This document shows, piece after piece, positions 1 to 8,380 of a stretch of 64,000 nt of DNA. A program made the translations under genes and the position numbers. The stretch covers positions 124,001 through 188,000 of the forward strand of contig CALODM010000045.1 in the NCBI GenBank assembly GCA_942492125.1, in the 5' to 3' direction. Source of the DNA: BCD1 sp942492125 (GTDB taxonomy: Bacteria > Bacteroidota > Bacteroidia > Chitinophagales > Saprospiraceae). Within the stretch, counting starts at the first letter, position 1. The number at the start of each line of letters is the position of its first letter. The notes below the pieces were generated by a model. The model did not search any database. It saw only the letters and a list, made by a program, of their open reading frames with translations, and was not told the origin of the DNA.

Positions 1-585
1 TTGCCCGGTAAAATAACCAATACAGCGAATGTCCCGATCGAAGTAAAATGGTTCCAGACCTTGTGGGATCAGCCCTTTGAATGGCAAGCTGAAATCTCAG
101 ACCGGGATAATTATTACCTGGCCGATGAAAACGGTTACATAGATGATGAGTATGTGATGCCGCTTTTGCTTCAGCCTGGTGAAACCATCGACCTGTCTAT
201 TTATTTATATCCAAACGGACGTGCAGGAACAGCAACATATGCCATCGATATTGTCGATGCTCAAGATAATTCCAATATTTTAGAAACGATCGTTTATTAC
301 ATCAGTATAGCCCATCGGGAAGAAGTGGAGGCTGTTACTATTCGGGATGTCAAAGTTTTTCCGAATCCTGCTCGTGACTATTTCGAAATAACGCCTAATC
401 AGCTGGTGGCTAAGATCACTTTGTACAACAGTATAGGTCAGCGCGTCAAAACTTATATAGCTGAGCGGGGCAAAAAATATGATGTATCTACCATTCCTAA
501 TGGTTTATACCTGGCGGAATTATCAGATGCTAACGGAAAGACCCTGAAAACGGTGCGGTTACTGAGGCGCACGCCTAAAGCGTAA
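1..585 (+). CDS. T9SS-sorted secreted protein, 3' part only
   Basis: The reading frame is open from the first base of the window and ends at TAA 583-585, so this is the C-terminal 194 residues of a longer protein; the TTG at base 1 is probably internal. The last 80 residues form a type A T9SS C-terminal sorting domain: a VFPNPARDYFEI stretch near residues 119-130, then GQRVKTY, an NGLYLAEL strand and a basic tail. Such cargo crosses the outer membrane through T9SS and loses this domain. The remaining N-terminal part (about residues 1-110) looks like beta-sandwich or adhesin-like sequence, and I cannot name its activity. The gene converges on the pterin synthase gene with only 6 bases between them. 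Confidence 0.75.
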   Translation: MPGKITNTANVPIEVKWFQTLWDQPFEWQAEISDRDNYYLADENGYIDDEYVMPLLLQPGETIDLSIYLYPNGRAGTATYAIDIVDAQDNSNILETIVYYISIAHREEVEAVTIRDVKVFPNPARDYFEITPNQLVAKITLYNSIGQRVKTYIAERGKKYDVSTIPNGLYLAELSDANGKTLKTVRLLRRTPKA

Positions 586-591
586 GGTTTG

Positions 592-999
592 TCAGGCAGG
601 ATATTCTACAAAATTCCTCGGTGTTTCATAAAGCCGGATTTGCAGTTCGTATTTTTCAGATAATTTTTTGCGAAGCAGTTCCCAAATAACATAACAGATA
701 TTTTCTGCCGAAGGGATCAAGGTTTTGAATTCTTCAGTATCCAGATTCAGGTTTTTGTGGTCAAACCTCAACTCTACCTCATTTCGGATCAGGTCTTTAA
801 GGATTTTCATATCTATAACGTATCCTGTGTCCGGATCGACTTCTCCGGTTACTTTTACTTCTAATTCATAATTATGGCCATGATAATTGTGGTTGTTGCA
901 TAATCCAAATATCTCCTGGTTTTTCTCGTCAGACCATTGGGGGTTATAGAGTCGGTGAGCTGCGTTGAAATGTGCTTTTCTGTATACGGAAACCTTCAT
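592..999 (-). CDS. 6-pyruvoyl-tetrahydropterin synthase / QueD family
   Basis: The 135-residue protein has the complete tunnelling-fold pterin synthase signature. Zinc ligands are H15 (FNAAHR), H40 and H42 (NYHGHNY). The catalytic Cys34 sits in FGLCNN, followed by FDHKNLN, the pterin-anchoring PSAEN region and YETPRNF. The family acts on 7,8-dihydroneopterin triphosphate, giving 6-pyruvoyl-tetrahydropterin or, in QueD, 6-carboxy-tetrahydropterin for queuosine and deazapurines. The CNN...HGHNY spacing looks closer to animal-type PTPS than to E. coli QueD, so I withhold a symbol. No other queuosine or folate gene is adjacent. The ATG at 999 gives the expected family length. Confidence 0.88.
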   Translation of the reverse strand: MKVSVYRKAHFNAAHRLYNPQWSDEKNQEIFGLCNNHNYHGHNYELEVKVTGEVDPDTGYVIDMKILKDLIRNEVELRFDHKNLNLDTEEFKTLIPSAENICYVIWELLRKKLSEKYELQIRLYETPRNFVEYPA

Positions 1000-1278
1000 G
1001 TTTGGGAAATTTGTTTTAGTTTTTACCTGTCCGGCCCTTAAAGTTAAAATTTTAAATTATTCAGTGAGCTGTTTTGCCGACAAAGCTGTGCAAGTATAAC
1101 ACTCATTAAGCCGTGAGGTTTTCAGGAATGGGGATATTCTGTTTTTTAAGGAGAGGAGGTGGGGCAAATGGAAATGAATATGCTGCCAGAGCCTGGCCTT
1201 GTGTGGCCTGGATACAAGCAAATAAATAGGTAGAACCAGAACACCTTATTTGTCGTTTTCCTTTTTTATATTTGCGAA

Positions 1279-2067
1279 ATGGAAATGTCATATTATTTGC
1301 CGGAAGAAATGCTGCCGTTTAAGGATCAGTTGATCGAATCTAAAATAGAGTTTATAGAAATTGAACCTGTTGAGGAGGACGATATTAAGTTGTGGAACAG
1401 TAAATTTGGTGGCCAGCCATATTTACCCAAAGACACCCCTTTTCCCGTTACACCCGAAGGAGAGGAACTTTTCTTCCTGGCTCAGATCAACTTTGCGGAG
1501 ATGCCGCCATTGGCACCATTTCCTGAAAAAGGGATCGTTCAGTTTTATATCAATGATGACGGGCGTTACGGTCAAAACAGCGAAGACCCTTTTGCTCAGC
1601 AATATTTTCGGGTATTGTTTTTCGAAGAAGTTGTTGAAGATGAAAGTCAGTTGAGGACGGATTTTTCCGAATTAAGGGAATATTTCGATTTGCCTGTTTA
1701 TGCAGAGAATTGTTTCAAAATGGCATTTGAGAAATCCAACGAGATCGTTCCTGTGACAGATTATCTTTTTAAAAAACATTTCTCTGCTGATTTCTTTGAA
1801 CAATTTGGAGACACCCAATGGGATGTTCATGGTATGTATAATGAATATGTAAGTGCTGAAGGGCATAAAATAGGTGGTTATGCTCATTTTGCTCAGGAGG
1901 ATCCTCGTGATCCGGAAAATCCGTTGACATTGTTATTCCAGATGGATACCGATGTAGAGATCGAAAGTATGTGGGGAGATATGGGAACAGCGAACTTTTT
2001 TATTTCAACAGAAGACCTTGTCAAAAAAGATTTTTCCAAAGTCATGTATCATTGGGATTGCCATTAG
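1279..2067 (+). CDS. DUF1963 (YwqG-like) protein
   Basis: A soluble acidic protein of 262 residues with the DUF1963/YwqG pattern: SKFGGQPYLP near residue 41, then FLAQINFAEMP, GIVQFYIND, and a late HFAQEDPR and LLFQMDTD block. Family members are small cytoplasmic proteins of unknown function, often next to stress or toxin-immunity genes, so no reaction can be assigned. A good TAnnTTTG element (TATATTTG, 1267-1274) lies only 4 bases before the ATG at 1279. The message is therefore either nearly leaderless or starts at the in-frame ATG at 1285. The gene is a monocistron between the pterin synthase and an XRE regulator on the opposite strand. Confidence 0.8.
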   Translation: MEMSYYLPEEMLPFKDQLIESKIEFIEIEPVEEDDIKLWNSKFGGQPYLPKDTPFPVTPEGEELFFLAQINFAEMPPLAPFPEKGIVQFYINDDGRYGQNSEDPFAQQYFRVLFFEEVVEDESQLRTDFSELREYFDLPVYAENCFKMAFEKSNEIVPVTDYLFKKHFSADFFEQFGDTQWDVHGMYNEYVSAEGHKIGGYAHFAQEDPRDPENPLTLLFQMDTDVEIESMWGDMGTANFFISTEDLVKKDFSKVMYHWDCH

Positions 2068-2158
2068 GGACGGAATAAGTTTTCGAACGGCTTCAATCTA
2101 ATTCCGGCCATAGGTGGAATGCCGTAAACAGGCGACTGCTGCCTGATAATGTCTTGTC

Positions 2159-2677
2159 TTAATTTTTGCCTTTTTCAATTGATTTTTGCCTCAGGTATTC
2201 CAGCAAGTCTCTGTGGGTAGCAACAATCTTTTTGGAAGCCTTGTACATTTGTTCGTAATTCAATATCAGGAATTGAATATCGCTCGGTAGTTCATCCATT
2301 TTGGAGGCAGTGATCGAGAATGCGGTTTTCAGGCTTTCGAGTAAACGGTCCGTTTCTGCCGCTTTTGAGAGGTATGTATCTAACACCTCGGTTTCCCAAA
2401 CAGATTTTTTATTATAGTTGCTTATGGCATTTTCATAGGCGCCGAATTTCCTCAAATCTATTCCCGTCAGGTCTCCAATGGTTACCTGGAAAAAGTGAGA
2501 TATATTTTTCAGGTTACAAATTTTGGGTTGACAGGTACCATTTTCGTAAGACGCGATGTTGCCGCGGTTTAAACCAATCCTTTCAGCGAATAATTCCTGG
2601 CTCAGATGGAACTGTTTTCTCAGGAACCTAAGGTTGGAAGGAAGATAGTTTTGTAATTGAGTTTCGATTTCTTTCAT
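2159..2677 (-). CDS. XRE-family helix-turn-helix regulator
   Basis: A 172-residue protein with an N-terminal HTH_3 domain, roughly residues 14-70 (LRKQFHLSQELFAERIG then LNRGNIASYENG), typical of Cro/CI-type DNA-binding proteins. The C-terminal 100 residues are mostly helical and charged, with no recognised effector domain, and may be a coiled dimerisation region. There is no partner toxin or restriction gene beside it, so the target is unknown. It is divergently transcribed from the tandem sigma factor genes, and the 246 bases between them would hold both promoters. Autoregulation is possible but not demonstrated by any obvious operator. Confidence 0.82.
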   Translation of the reverse strand: MKEIETQLQNYLPSNLRFLRKQFHLSQELFAERIGLNRGNIASYENGTCQPKICNLKNISHFFQVTIGDLTGIDLRKFGAYENAISNYNKKSVWETEVLDTYLSKAAETDRLLESLKTAFSITASKMDELPSDIQFLILNYEQMYKASKKIVATHRDLLEYLRQKSIEKGKN

Positions 2678-2762
2678 AACGTTTTGTTAAAATGTGTTGT
2701 GCTGTACATCCTTTTTAAATAAAAAGGAATCTATACCTTGTACAACTTTCACCCTAAAAAGG

Positions 2763-2856
2763 TTGAACATTGTCATTATTTTTTACATTATTAGGTCAAA
2801 AACGGGAAAAAATGTCCTTTTGGATACAATTCTAGTTAAAAATGATTCTAAATAGA
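2763..2856 (+). promoter_or_regulatory. leader elements of sigma copy 1, shared with copy 2
   Basis: The block TTGAACATTGT at 2763-2773 and the 18-mer starting AAAATGATTCTAAATAGA at 2839-2856 both recur upstream of the second sigma gene (3747-3757 and 3823-3840). In copy 1 the spacing after the TTG (N20) leads to CATTATTA, a poor match to TAnnTTTG, so this copy may have a weakened promoter. The bases just before both ATGs (AATCACAAAATCACCGACT) are identical. Confidence 0.45.
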
Positions 2857-2923
2857 CAATTTTTTTTGCGAAAAACTTATTTTTTATTTAGATTTGTTAA
2901 AAATAATCACAAAATCACCGACT

Positions 2924-3448
2924 ATGATAATTCAATTGCAAAACCAAATTCAGGATCAACTAGACAAGGTCAGCAGCTCTCTGAGAGCTTTCTCCCTCAA
3001 ATTAACCGGTAACATGGATGATGCGGAAGATTTGTACCAGGATACTACTTTGAGAATCATCACTAACGCTGAAAAATACAACCAGGGAACCAATTTCAAA
3101 GCATGGTCCATTACCATCATGCGTAACATTTTCATCAATAACTACAGAAAGAAAATGCGTCGCAACCTCATCATCGATCAAACTCCCAATAATTATTACC
3201 TCAACTCAGGGGCCAATGCTGTTGAGAACGACGGGGAAGGCAATATGAATTACAGGGAGCTGATGAAAATGGTGGATGTACTGCCAGATGATTTTCGCAA
3301 GCCCTTTATGATGGCATACCAGGGATTTAAATATGATGAGATAGCTGAAGAACTTGATTCCCCATTAGGGACGATCAAGAGCCGTATTTTCTTTGCTCGC
3401 AAGAAATTGCAAAAGATGTACCACAATGCCATGTTGGAAAGAGCCTGA
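2924..3448 (+). CDS. ECF RNA polymerase sigma factor, tandem copy 1
   Basis: Start set at the ATG at 2924 because this ATG and about 24 bases before it are matched exactly in the second copy; the upstream in-frame TTG at 2894 is not conserved. The 174-residue protein has sigma region 2 (DDAEDLYQDTTLRI, then FKAWSITIMRNIFINNYR) and region 4 (YDEIAEELDSPLGTIKSR). It is of the short ECF type found widely in Bacteroidota, with no adjacent anti-sigma gene. P. gingivalis SigP, which regulates T9SS, is a family member of similar size, but equivalence is not established. It differs from the second copy at 13 of 174 residues. An intrinsic terminator follows at 3517-3551. Confidence 0.93.
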   Translation: MIIQLQNQIQDQLDKVSSSLRAFSLKLTGNMDDAEDLYQDTTLRIITNAEKYNQGTNFKAWSITIMRNIFINNYRKKMRRNLIIDQTPNNYYLNSGANAVENDGEGNMNYRELMKMVDVLPDDFRKPFMMAYQGFKYDEIAEELDSPLGTIKSRIFFARKKLQKMYHNAMLERA

Positions 3449-3516
3449 TTTTCGTACTAAGTAAAATTTGTTTTTCGACCAACAGTAATCTATTGTCAAA
3501 AAATATTCAGAGAAAA

Positions 3517-3551
3517 GGTCAGGGATTCATTTTCCTGACCTTTTTGTTTTT
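3517..3551 (+). terminator. intrinsic terminator of sigma copy 1
   Basis: The stem GGTCAGG (3517-3523) pairs with CCTGACC (3534-3540), followed by a T-rich run. It is nearly identical to the terminator after the second copy, so the duplication includes the terminator. Confidence 0.8.
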
Positions 3552-3746
3552 GTCCAAAACAGTCCAAACCTTTCGGCGAATGCTTTTTGGTTCCCACTGA
3601 ATATGTTTTTTGAAAATCAGGTTTCAATAGAAGGATCTGGAACGCTGAGTTTTGATCTTTTTTATCCGTTTAACGGAAGATTTTCCACTGAAATCCCTTC
3701 AAAAAGAAGAAATATTATTTTTTGTTCAACTTTTTTAGGCAAAAAG

Positions 3747-3777
3747 TTGAACATTGTTATTTTTTTTTACATATTTG
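3747..3777 (+). promoter_or_regulatory. Bacteroidota-type promoter of sigma copy 2
   Basis: TTG at 3747-3749, a 20-base spacer, then CATATTTG at 3770-3777, seven of eight matches to TAnnTTTG at the usual spacing. It lies about 100 bases before the ATG at 3879, leaving a long leader that contains the 18-mer shared with copy 1. Confidence 0.5.
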
Positions 3778-3878
3778 TACCGTCAACAATAAAAAAGATC
3801 ATTTTAATACATTACTTAATGCAAAATGATTCTAAATAGATAAAAAATTTTTCAAAAATAATCACAAAATCACCGACT

Positions 3879-4403
3879 ATGATAATTCAAATGCAAAATC
3901 AGATCCAGGATCAACTTGACAAGATCAGCAACTCTCTGAGAGCTTTTTCGCTCAAATTAACCGGTAACATGGATGATGCCCAAGATTTGTACCAGGATAC
4001 TACATTGAGAATTATTACGAATGCTGATAAGTACAACCAGGGAACCAACTTCAAAGCATGGTCCATTACCATCATGCGTAACATTTTCATCAATAACTAC
4101 AGAAAGAAAATGCGTCGCAACCTCATCATCGACCAAACGCCCAATGATTATTACCTCAATTCAGGTAGCAATGCTATCGAGAATGGTGGAGAAGGCAATA
4201 TGAATTACAAGGAGCTCATGAAAATGGTCGATGTATTGCCGGATGATTTTCGCAAGCCCTTTATGATGGCCTACCAGGGATTTAAATATGATGAGATAGC
4301 GGAAGAACTGGATTCCCCATTAGGGACGATCAAGAGCCGTATTTTCTTTGCTCGCAAGAAATTGCAAAGTATGTACAACAACGCCATGATGGAAAGAGCT
4401 TAA
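3879..4403 (+). CDS. ECF RNA polymerase sigma factor, tandem copy 2
   Basis: A 174-residue paralogue of the gene at 2924, about 92% identical. The changes include L5M, V16I, S18N, E35Q and a small cluster in the linker between regions 2 and 4 (SGSNAIENGG instead of SGANAVENDG). The DNA-contacting HTH of region 4 (YDEIAEELDSPLGTIKSR) is unchanged, so both copies probably recognise the same promoters. Copy 2 has the better promoter match. The copies share leader, start context and terminator, which points to tandem duplication rather than independent acquisition. No anti-sigma gene is adjacent. Confidence 0.93.
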   Translation: MIIQMQNQIQDQLDKISNSLRAFSLKLTGNMDDAQDLYQDTTLRIITNADKYNQGTNFKAWSITIMRNIFINNYRKKMRRNLIIDQTPNDYYLNSGSNAIENGGEGNMNYKELMKMVDVLPDDFRKPFMMAYQGFKYDEIAEELDSPLGTIKSRIFFARKKLQSMYNNAMMERA

Positions 4404-4506
4404 TGCTAAAAAATCCTTGTTGGGATATAATTTTAGTTAACCCAACTCGTTATATTATAGTATTTCAGACATTAAATGTCTTTAATCATTAAGCGGTTTA
4501 GAAAAA

Positions 4507-4540
4507 GGTCAGGAATTGAGTTTCCTGACCTTTTTTATTT
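4507..4540 (+). terminator. intrinsic terminator of sigma copy 2
   Basis: A nine-base stem, GGTCAGGAA (4507-4515) with TTCCTGACC (4522-4530) around a six-base loop, is followed by TTTTTT. Confidence 0.88.
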
Positions 4541-4585
4541 TCAACCCGGTATTCGGCAGCATTATTTTCCCAAAAACATAATTTT

Positions 4586-6361
4586 TTAATCCATTTTTAC
4601 CAGCTTACCACTCTTCAATACATTTTTTCCCTTTAAGGTGTAAAAGTAAATACCTTTGGTGAGGTATCCGGTAAGGATATTATCATCGACGAAGGCTTGT
4701 GGTTCGTAGGATTTGGAGAACACCAGCCTGCCTTCTGCAGAAAAAATCTGAAAATCCACCTTTTCTGTAAGGTTACCCAGGCTCAATTCAATATTGTCTT
4801 TAAATGGGTTTGGGTAAACAATCAAATCATAGGTAGCAAGAGGATTTTCAATGTTTGTGTACATCAAAGCTTGTTCCACGGCTGCTAAAGCATTTATTCT
4901 GCCATATCCATAAACAGGGTTTGGAATGCTCTCTCCGGGAATTTCATTACAGTCTTGTTCCGCTACCATTGGGATGGCCGTAGCTTCGATAATATCTTCA
5001 ATGATATCGACCTCTCCGGCTAAATCGGGATTGGCCGAAATTATCAGGGCAACCATGCCGGCTACATGAGGTCCGGCCATACTGGTTCCGTTCCAGGTGG
5101 CATAACTGCCGCCCGGGATGCAGGAGCGCACTTGAACACCAGGGGCAGCTACATTGGGTTTCATCCTGAAACTGCTGTCAACACTGATAAGTCCCCGGCT
5201 ACTGAAATTGGCGATGGTGTCATTGGACCTAAAAGCACCAATGGTAAAGGAGGGTTCAAAAATCGCAGCCGGATTGGTAATAGAACCACAGGAAGACCCA
5301 CTGTTGCCGGCAGAAACAACGACGACCACTCCTGCAGATTTAATGTTGGTTATGGCCGTTTCCATGGCAGAAAAATTGTCCGGATTGCAACCTTCTTCCG
5401 GCGGACAACCCCAGCTGTTGTTGATGACATGTGGTGCTTTTGCGGGGTCTGCATTTTCGCCATTCACATCTGTGGGAGCCAGGAACCATTCAAAACATTC
5501 AATATAGGTTGCCGGACTTCCCCAGCCTCTCTCCATGTTCCGGCAAGCAATCCATTTGGCCCCCGGAGCCACACCAATCTGGTTGCCCATTCTGTCATCG
5601 CCGGTCATGGTGCCAACGGTATGTGTGCCATGATTGTGATCATCGCAAGGTACTACGGAACTAAGTCCACATGGGTTGTTTTCCGGGCTGATGATCGTAT
5701 CATTATGCAGCGGGCTGATTTCATGAACGGCGTCATACCAGCTGTAATTATGATCTACACCATCAGTACTCCAGCCATTATAGCTTTCCATAATTGCAGG
5801 GTGATCCCATTCCACCCCGGTATCTGCTCCGGCAACGATAACCCCTTGCCCTGTAAATCCCATATCCCAGACCTGGTCCGCACCAATCTTTTCGATGCCC
5901 CATTCTATTCCGTCCCTGAGGTTGTTGGATGCTTCAGCGGTCGAAGTACGTTCGATTTGCACTTCCGGGTTATCTTCAATGACCCTGACGTCGTCGCGCA
6001 GTGCCAGCGATCTGACCAATTCCAGATCTCCCGTGCTGTAAATGGCATTGACGATAAAGAAAGATTTGTGGGCTGCATTGCGGCCGTCCAGGAAATTGAT
6101 CAAGTCTTTTTGAGTAGAAACAGCCTGTTGTCTGAGCTTTTCATAAACATATTGACCTTTCTGGTTTTTGTTATGGATGAATCGGCTTTTATTTAATGTT
6201 GCCTGTTCTTTCAGGATGATGATGAAATCCTGAGTTGCCCCGGATTCCAGTTTTTGTAAAAGGGAGGGAACTACTTTATTTTTCCATTGGTTATTATTTC
6301 CGGGGTATTGCCAGGCGATGAAAGTTGCTATTATTACTAGAAGTCCAAAAAGCTTATTCAT
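4586..6361 (-). CDS. secreted S8 subtilisin-like protease with T9SS domain
   Basis: A 591-residue protein starting at the ATG at 6361 with an N-terminal hydrophobic export signal (about residues 3-18) and a propeptide-like inhibitor I9 region to about residue 130. The catalytic triad of the subtilase family is visible: Asp180 (AGADTGVEW), His244 (HNHGTHTVG) and Ser427 (NGTSMAGPHVAG), with oxyanion Asn353 (SAGNSG). Cysteines in the mature part (CGLSS...VPC) suggest disulfides. Residues from about 510 form a T9SS sorting domain (YPNPFKDNIEL, GIYFYTLKG, basic end). It should be a cell-surface or extracellular protease. It is a single gene between the sigma duplication and dnaB. Confidence 0.95.
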   Translation of the reverse strand: MNKLFGLLVIIATFIAWQYPGNNNQWKNKVVPSLLQKLESGATQDFIIILKEQATLNKSRFIHNKNQKGQYVYEKLRQQAVSTQKDLINFLDGRNAAHKSFFIVNAIYSTGDLELVRSLALRDDVRVIEDNPEVQIERTSTAEASNNLRDGIEWGIEKIGADQVWDMGFTGQGVIVAGADTGVEWDHPAIMESYNGWSTDGVDHNYSWYDAVHEISPLHNDTIISPENNPCGLSSVVPCDDHNHGTHTVGTMTGDDRMGNQIGVAPGAKWIACRNMERGWGSPATYIECFEWFLAPTDVNGENADPAKAPHVINNSWGCPPEEGCNPDNFSAMETAITNIKSAGVVVVVSAGNSGSSCGSITNPAAIFEPSFTIGAFRSNDTIANFSSRGLISVDSSFRMKPNVAAPGVQVRSCIPGGSYATWNGTSMAGPHVAGMVALIISANPDLAGEVDIIEDIIEATAIPMVAEQDCNEIPGESIPNPVYGYGRINALAAVEQALMYTNIENPLATYDLIVYPNPFKDNIELSLGNLTEKVDFQIFSAEGRLVFSKSYEPQAFVDDNILTGYLTKGIYFYTLKGKNVLKSGKLVKMD

Positions 6362-6717
6362 GAGTTTGTATTTATTTTAATGGCAAAAATCCGAAAAATG
6401 CTTGTTAAAAGAATTATTTGGCTGAGTTGATTTTGTATGTTGAACAGCATTTGTTTGAAAAATTCAGCAATGGAACAAAGACAAGTCGGAAAAGTTATCC
6501 ACAAAATTTGGCGTGTTGTTGCCTCTATTCTTGCTTTTAAGGAACTATACCTATCCCTGAAATCAGAGAAAATATTTTTTTTTCCACAAGCGGGGAATCA
6601 TTTTCCACACGCCTCGGAAAAAAGAATTTCTATTCCTCAATATTTACCCTTAGTTTTGTTAATACAAACCAGTCGATCTCTCCGTTTTAAATCATCGAGC
6701 AAAAAGAAATTAAATCC
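6362..6717. other. dnaB upstream region with DnaA-box-like cluster
   Basis: This 356-base non-coding stretch is AT-rich and holds three same-strand 9-mers matching TTWTCCACA, at 6495-6503 (TTATCCACA, the E. coli consensus), 6580-6588 and 6601-6609 (both TTTTCCACA), plus a run of T. It could be a DnaA-responsive dnaB promoter or part of a replication origin. No other gene fits here. Confidence 0.45.
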
Positions 6718-8238
6718 ATGCCTGAGAAAAAAAACACACCGGTCAAAAGTGATCTGCGCATGAAAAAGCGCAACCGAGGTGCAGATCTTTCCGATTATGT
6801 TTTCGGTAAGGTCCAGCCACAGGCTGTTCCGTTGGAAGAAGTTGTGCTGGGGGCGATCATGTTGGAAAAAGATGCCTTGACCACTGTCATGGATATCATT
6901 CGATGGGAAAGTTTTTATCTGGATGCGCATCAGCTTATTTTCAAGGCCATGTTGCGACTTTTTGAGCGGATGCAGCCCATCGACCTGCTCACCGTTATGG
7001 AGGAACTCAAAAAAGAAGGCGATCTGGAAGCGGTGGGGGGGCCTGCTTATCTGGCAGAATTGACCAACCGGGTTGCTTCTGCAGCCAATATTGAGTATCA
7101 TGCTCGAATTGTTTCGCAAAAACATATACAAAGAGAATTGATCACGGTATCCACCAAGATCATCAAGGATGCCTTTGAGGATACCACGGATGTGTTTGAA
7201 TTGCTCGACAGTGCGGAGCAGGGGTTGTTCAATATTACGCAGCAAAACCTGAGTCGTTCGTATGATAGTATGACTACCCTTGCCTCCAAGGCTCTCAAGC
7301 AAATTGAAGAACTGAAAAACAGGGAAGATGGCCTGACAGGCGTACCTACCGGATTTGTGGATCTCGACCGGGTGACTTCCGGCTGGCAAAATTCAGACCT
7401 TATCATTCTGGCTGCAAGGCCCGGTATGGGTAAAACAAGTTTCGTTTTGTCCGCGGCCAAAAATGCGGCCATGGAGTTTAACAAACCGGTAGCAGTATTT
7501 TCCCTGGAAATGTCCAGTTTGCAATTGGCACAAAGAATTATTTCGATGGAAGCTGAAATCTCCGGATCCAAAATGCGTACCGGCCAGTTGGAAGATTACG
7601 AATGGCAACAACTTCAAACTGCTATTGAGCATGTCAGTGAGGTGCCGATATTTATCGATGATACTCCGGGTATCAATGTTTTTGAAGTACGTGCCAAAGC
7701 CCGGAGACTAAAAATGCAGCATGATATATCCCTCATTATCATTGACTACCTACAATTGATGAGCGGAGGATCGGATAACCAAAAAGGGAACAGGGAGCAG
7801 GAGGTTAGTGCTATCTCGCGTTCACTCAAAGGGCTGGCCAAGGAGCTTAATGTGCCTGTAATCGCCTTGTCGCAGCTTAGTCGTGCGGTTGAGACGAGGG
7901 GCGGCAGTAAACGTCCGGTATTGTCTGACTTGCGGGAATCCGGATCTATTGAACAGGATGCCGATATTGTTGGATTTATTTACCGACCGGAATATTACCA
8001 AATCATGGAAGACGAAGAGGGCATGTCTCTTAAAGGCATAGCGGAGATAATCATTGCCAAACACAGAAATGGTGCCCTGAAAACCGTGCGGTTGAAATTT
8101 ACCGATGAATTTGCCCGTTTCTCCAATCTGGAGGATCCAAATTTCAGTGATTTGCCGGGCGATACATTTGAGGTTCCGGAGTCCAATATCATCACCCGGC
8201 CTTCCAAAATGAACGACGACGAGGATATTCCTTTTTAG
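6718..8238 (+). CDS. dnaB: replicative DNA helicase DnaB
   Basis: A 506-residue hexameric helicase that unwinds the fork and recruits primase. The N-terminal DnaB domain spans about residues 36-140 (VPLEEVVLGAIMLE, PIDLLTVMEEL). The RecA-like ATPase domain starts near 203 (GLTGVPTGFVDLD), with Walker A ARPGMGKT at 233-240, the Walker B/IIDYLQLM strand, an SQLSR sensor and the SDLRESGSIEQDAD motif with arginine-finger region. Length is normal and there is no intein. The acidic C-terminus (MNDDEDIPF) is typical of Bacteroidota DnaB. The ATG at 6718 is preceded by an AT-rich region with DnaA-box-like sites, so expression may be linked to initiation. Confidence 0.98.
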   Translation: MPEKKNTPVKSDLRMKKRNRGADLSDYVFGKVQPQAVPLEEVVLGAIMLEKDALTTVMDIIRWESFYLDAHQLIFKAMLRLFERMQPIDLLTVMEELKKEGDLEAVGGPAYLAELTNRVASAANIEYHARIVSQKHIQRELITVSTKIIKDAFEDTTDVFELLDSAEQGLFNITQQNLSRSYDSMTTLASKALKQIEELKNREDGLTGVPTGFVDLDRVTSGWQNSDLIILAARPGMGKTSFVLSAAKNAAMEFNKPVAVFSLEMSSLQLAQRIISMEAEISGSKMRTGQLEDYEWQQLQTAIEHVSEVPIFIDDTPGINVFEVRAKARRLKMQHDISLIIIDYLQLMSGGSDNQKGNREQEVSAISRSLKGLAKELNVPVIALSQLSRAVETRGGSKRPVLSDLRESGSIEQDADIVGFIYRPEYYQIMEDEEGMSLKGIAEIIIAKHRNGALKTVRLKFTDEFARFSNLEDPNFSDLPGDTFEVPESNIITRPSKMNDDEDIPF

Positions 8239-8380
8239 GCTTTTTTAAATCAGAAGCTTTTAAACCAGTACTTTGATATTCAACACCATGCCTGCTGCTG
8301 TGTAACGCAAGGCTGGTTGGATATTTTAACTAATACGGTTTCGTTGGTTTGTGTTTAGCTTTGTGGTTCTTTTGCCGTAT

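Larger units (their letters stand above)
3449..3878. other. spacer between the tandem sigma genes
   Basis: This 430-base stretch holds the terminator of copy 1, about 190 bases of AT-rich sequence with no convincing coding potential (a 78-codon frame at 3603-3839 has no family resemblance and runs through the promoter), and the duplicated leader of copy 2. Confidence 0.5.

Noticed and set aside
5066..6196. A 376-codon plus-strand frame opposite the subtilase
   Set aside because: It is the antisense of a clearly coding, signal- and T9SS-bearing protease with its catalytic triad; the antisense translation has no domain.
6718..8238. Intein in dnaB
   Set aside because: The protein is of normal length with continuous helicase motifs, so no intein is inserted.
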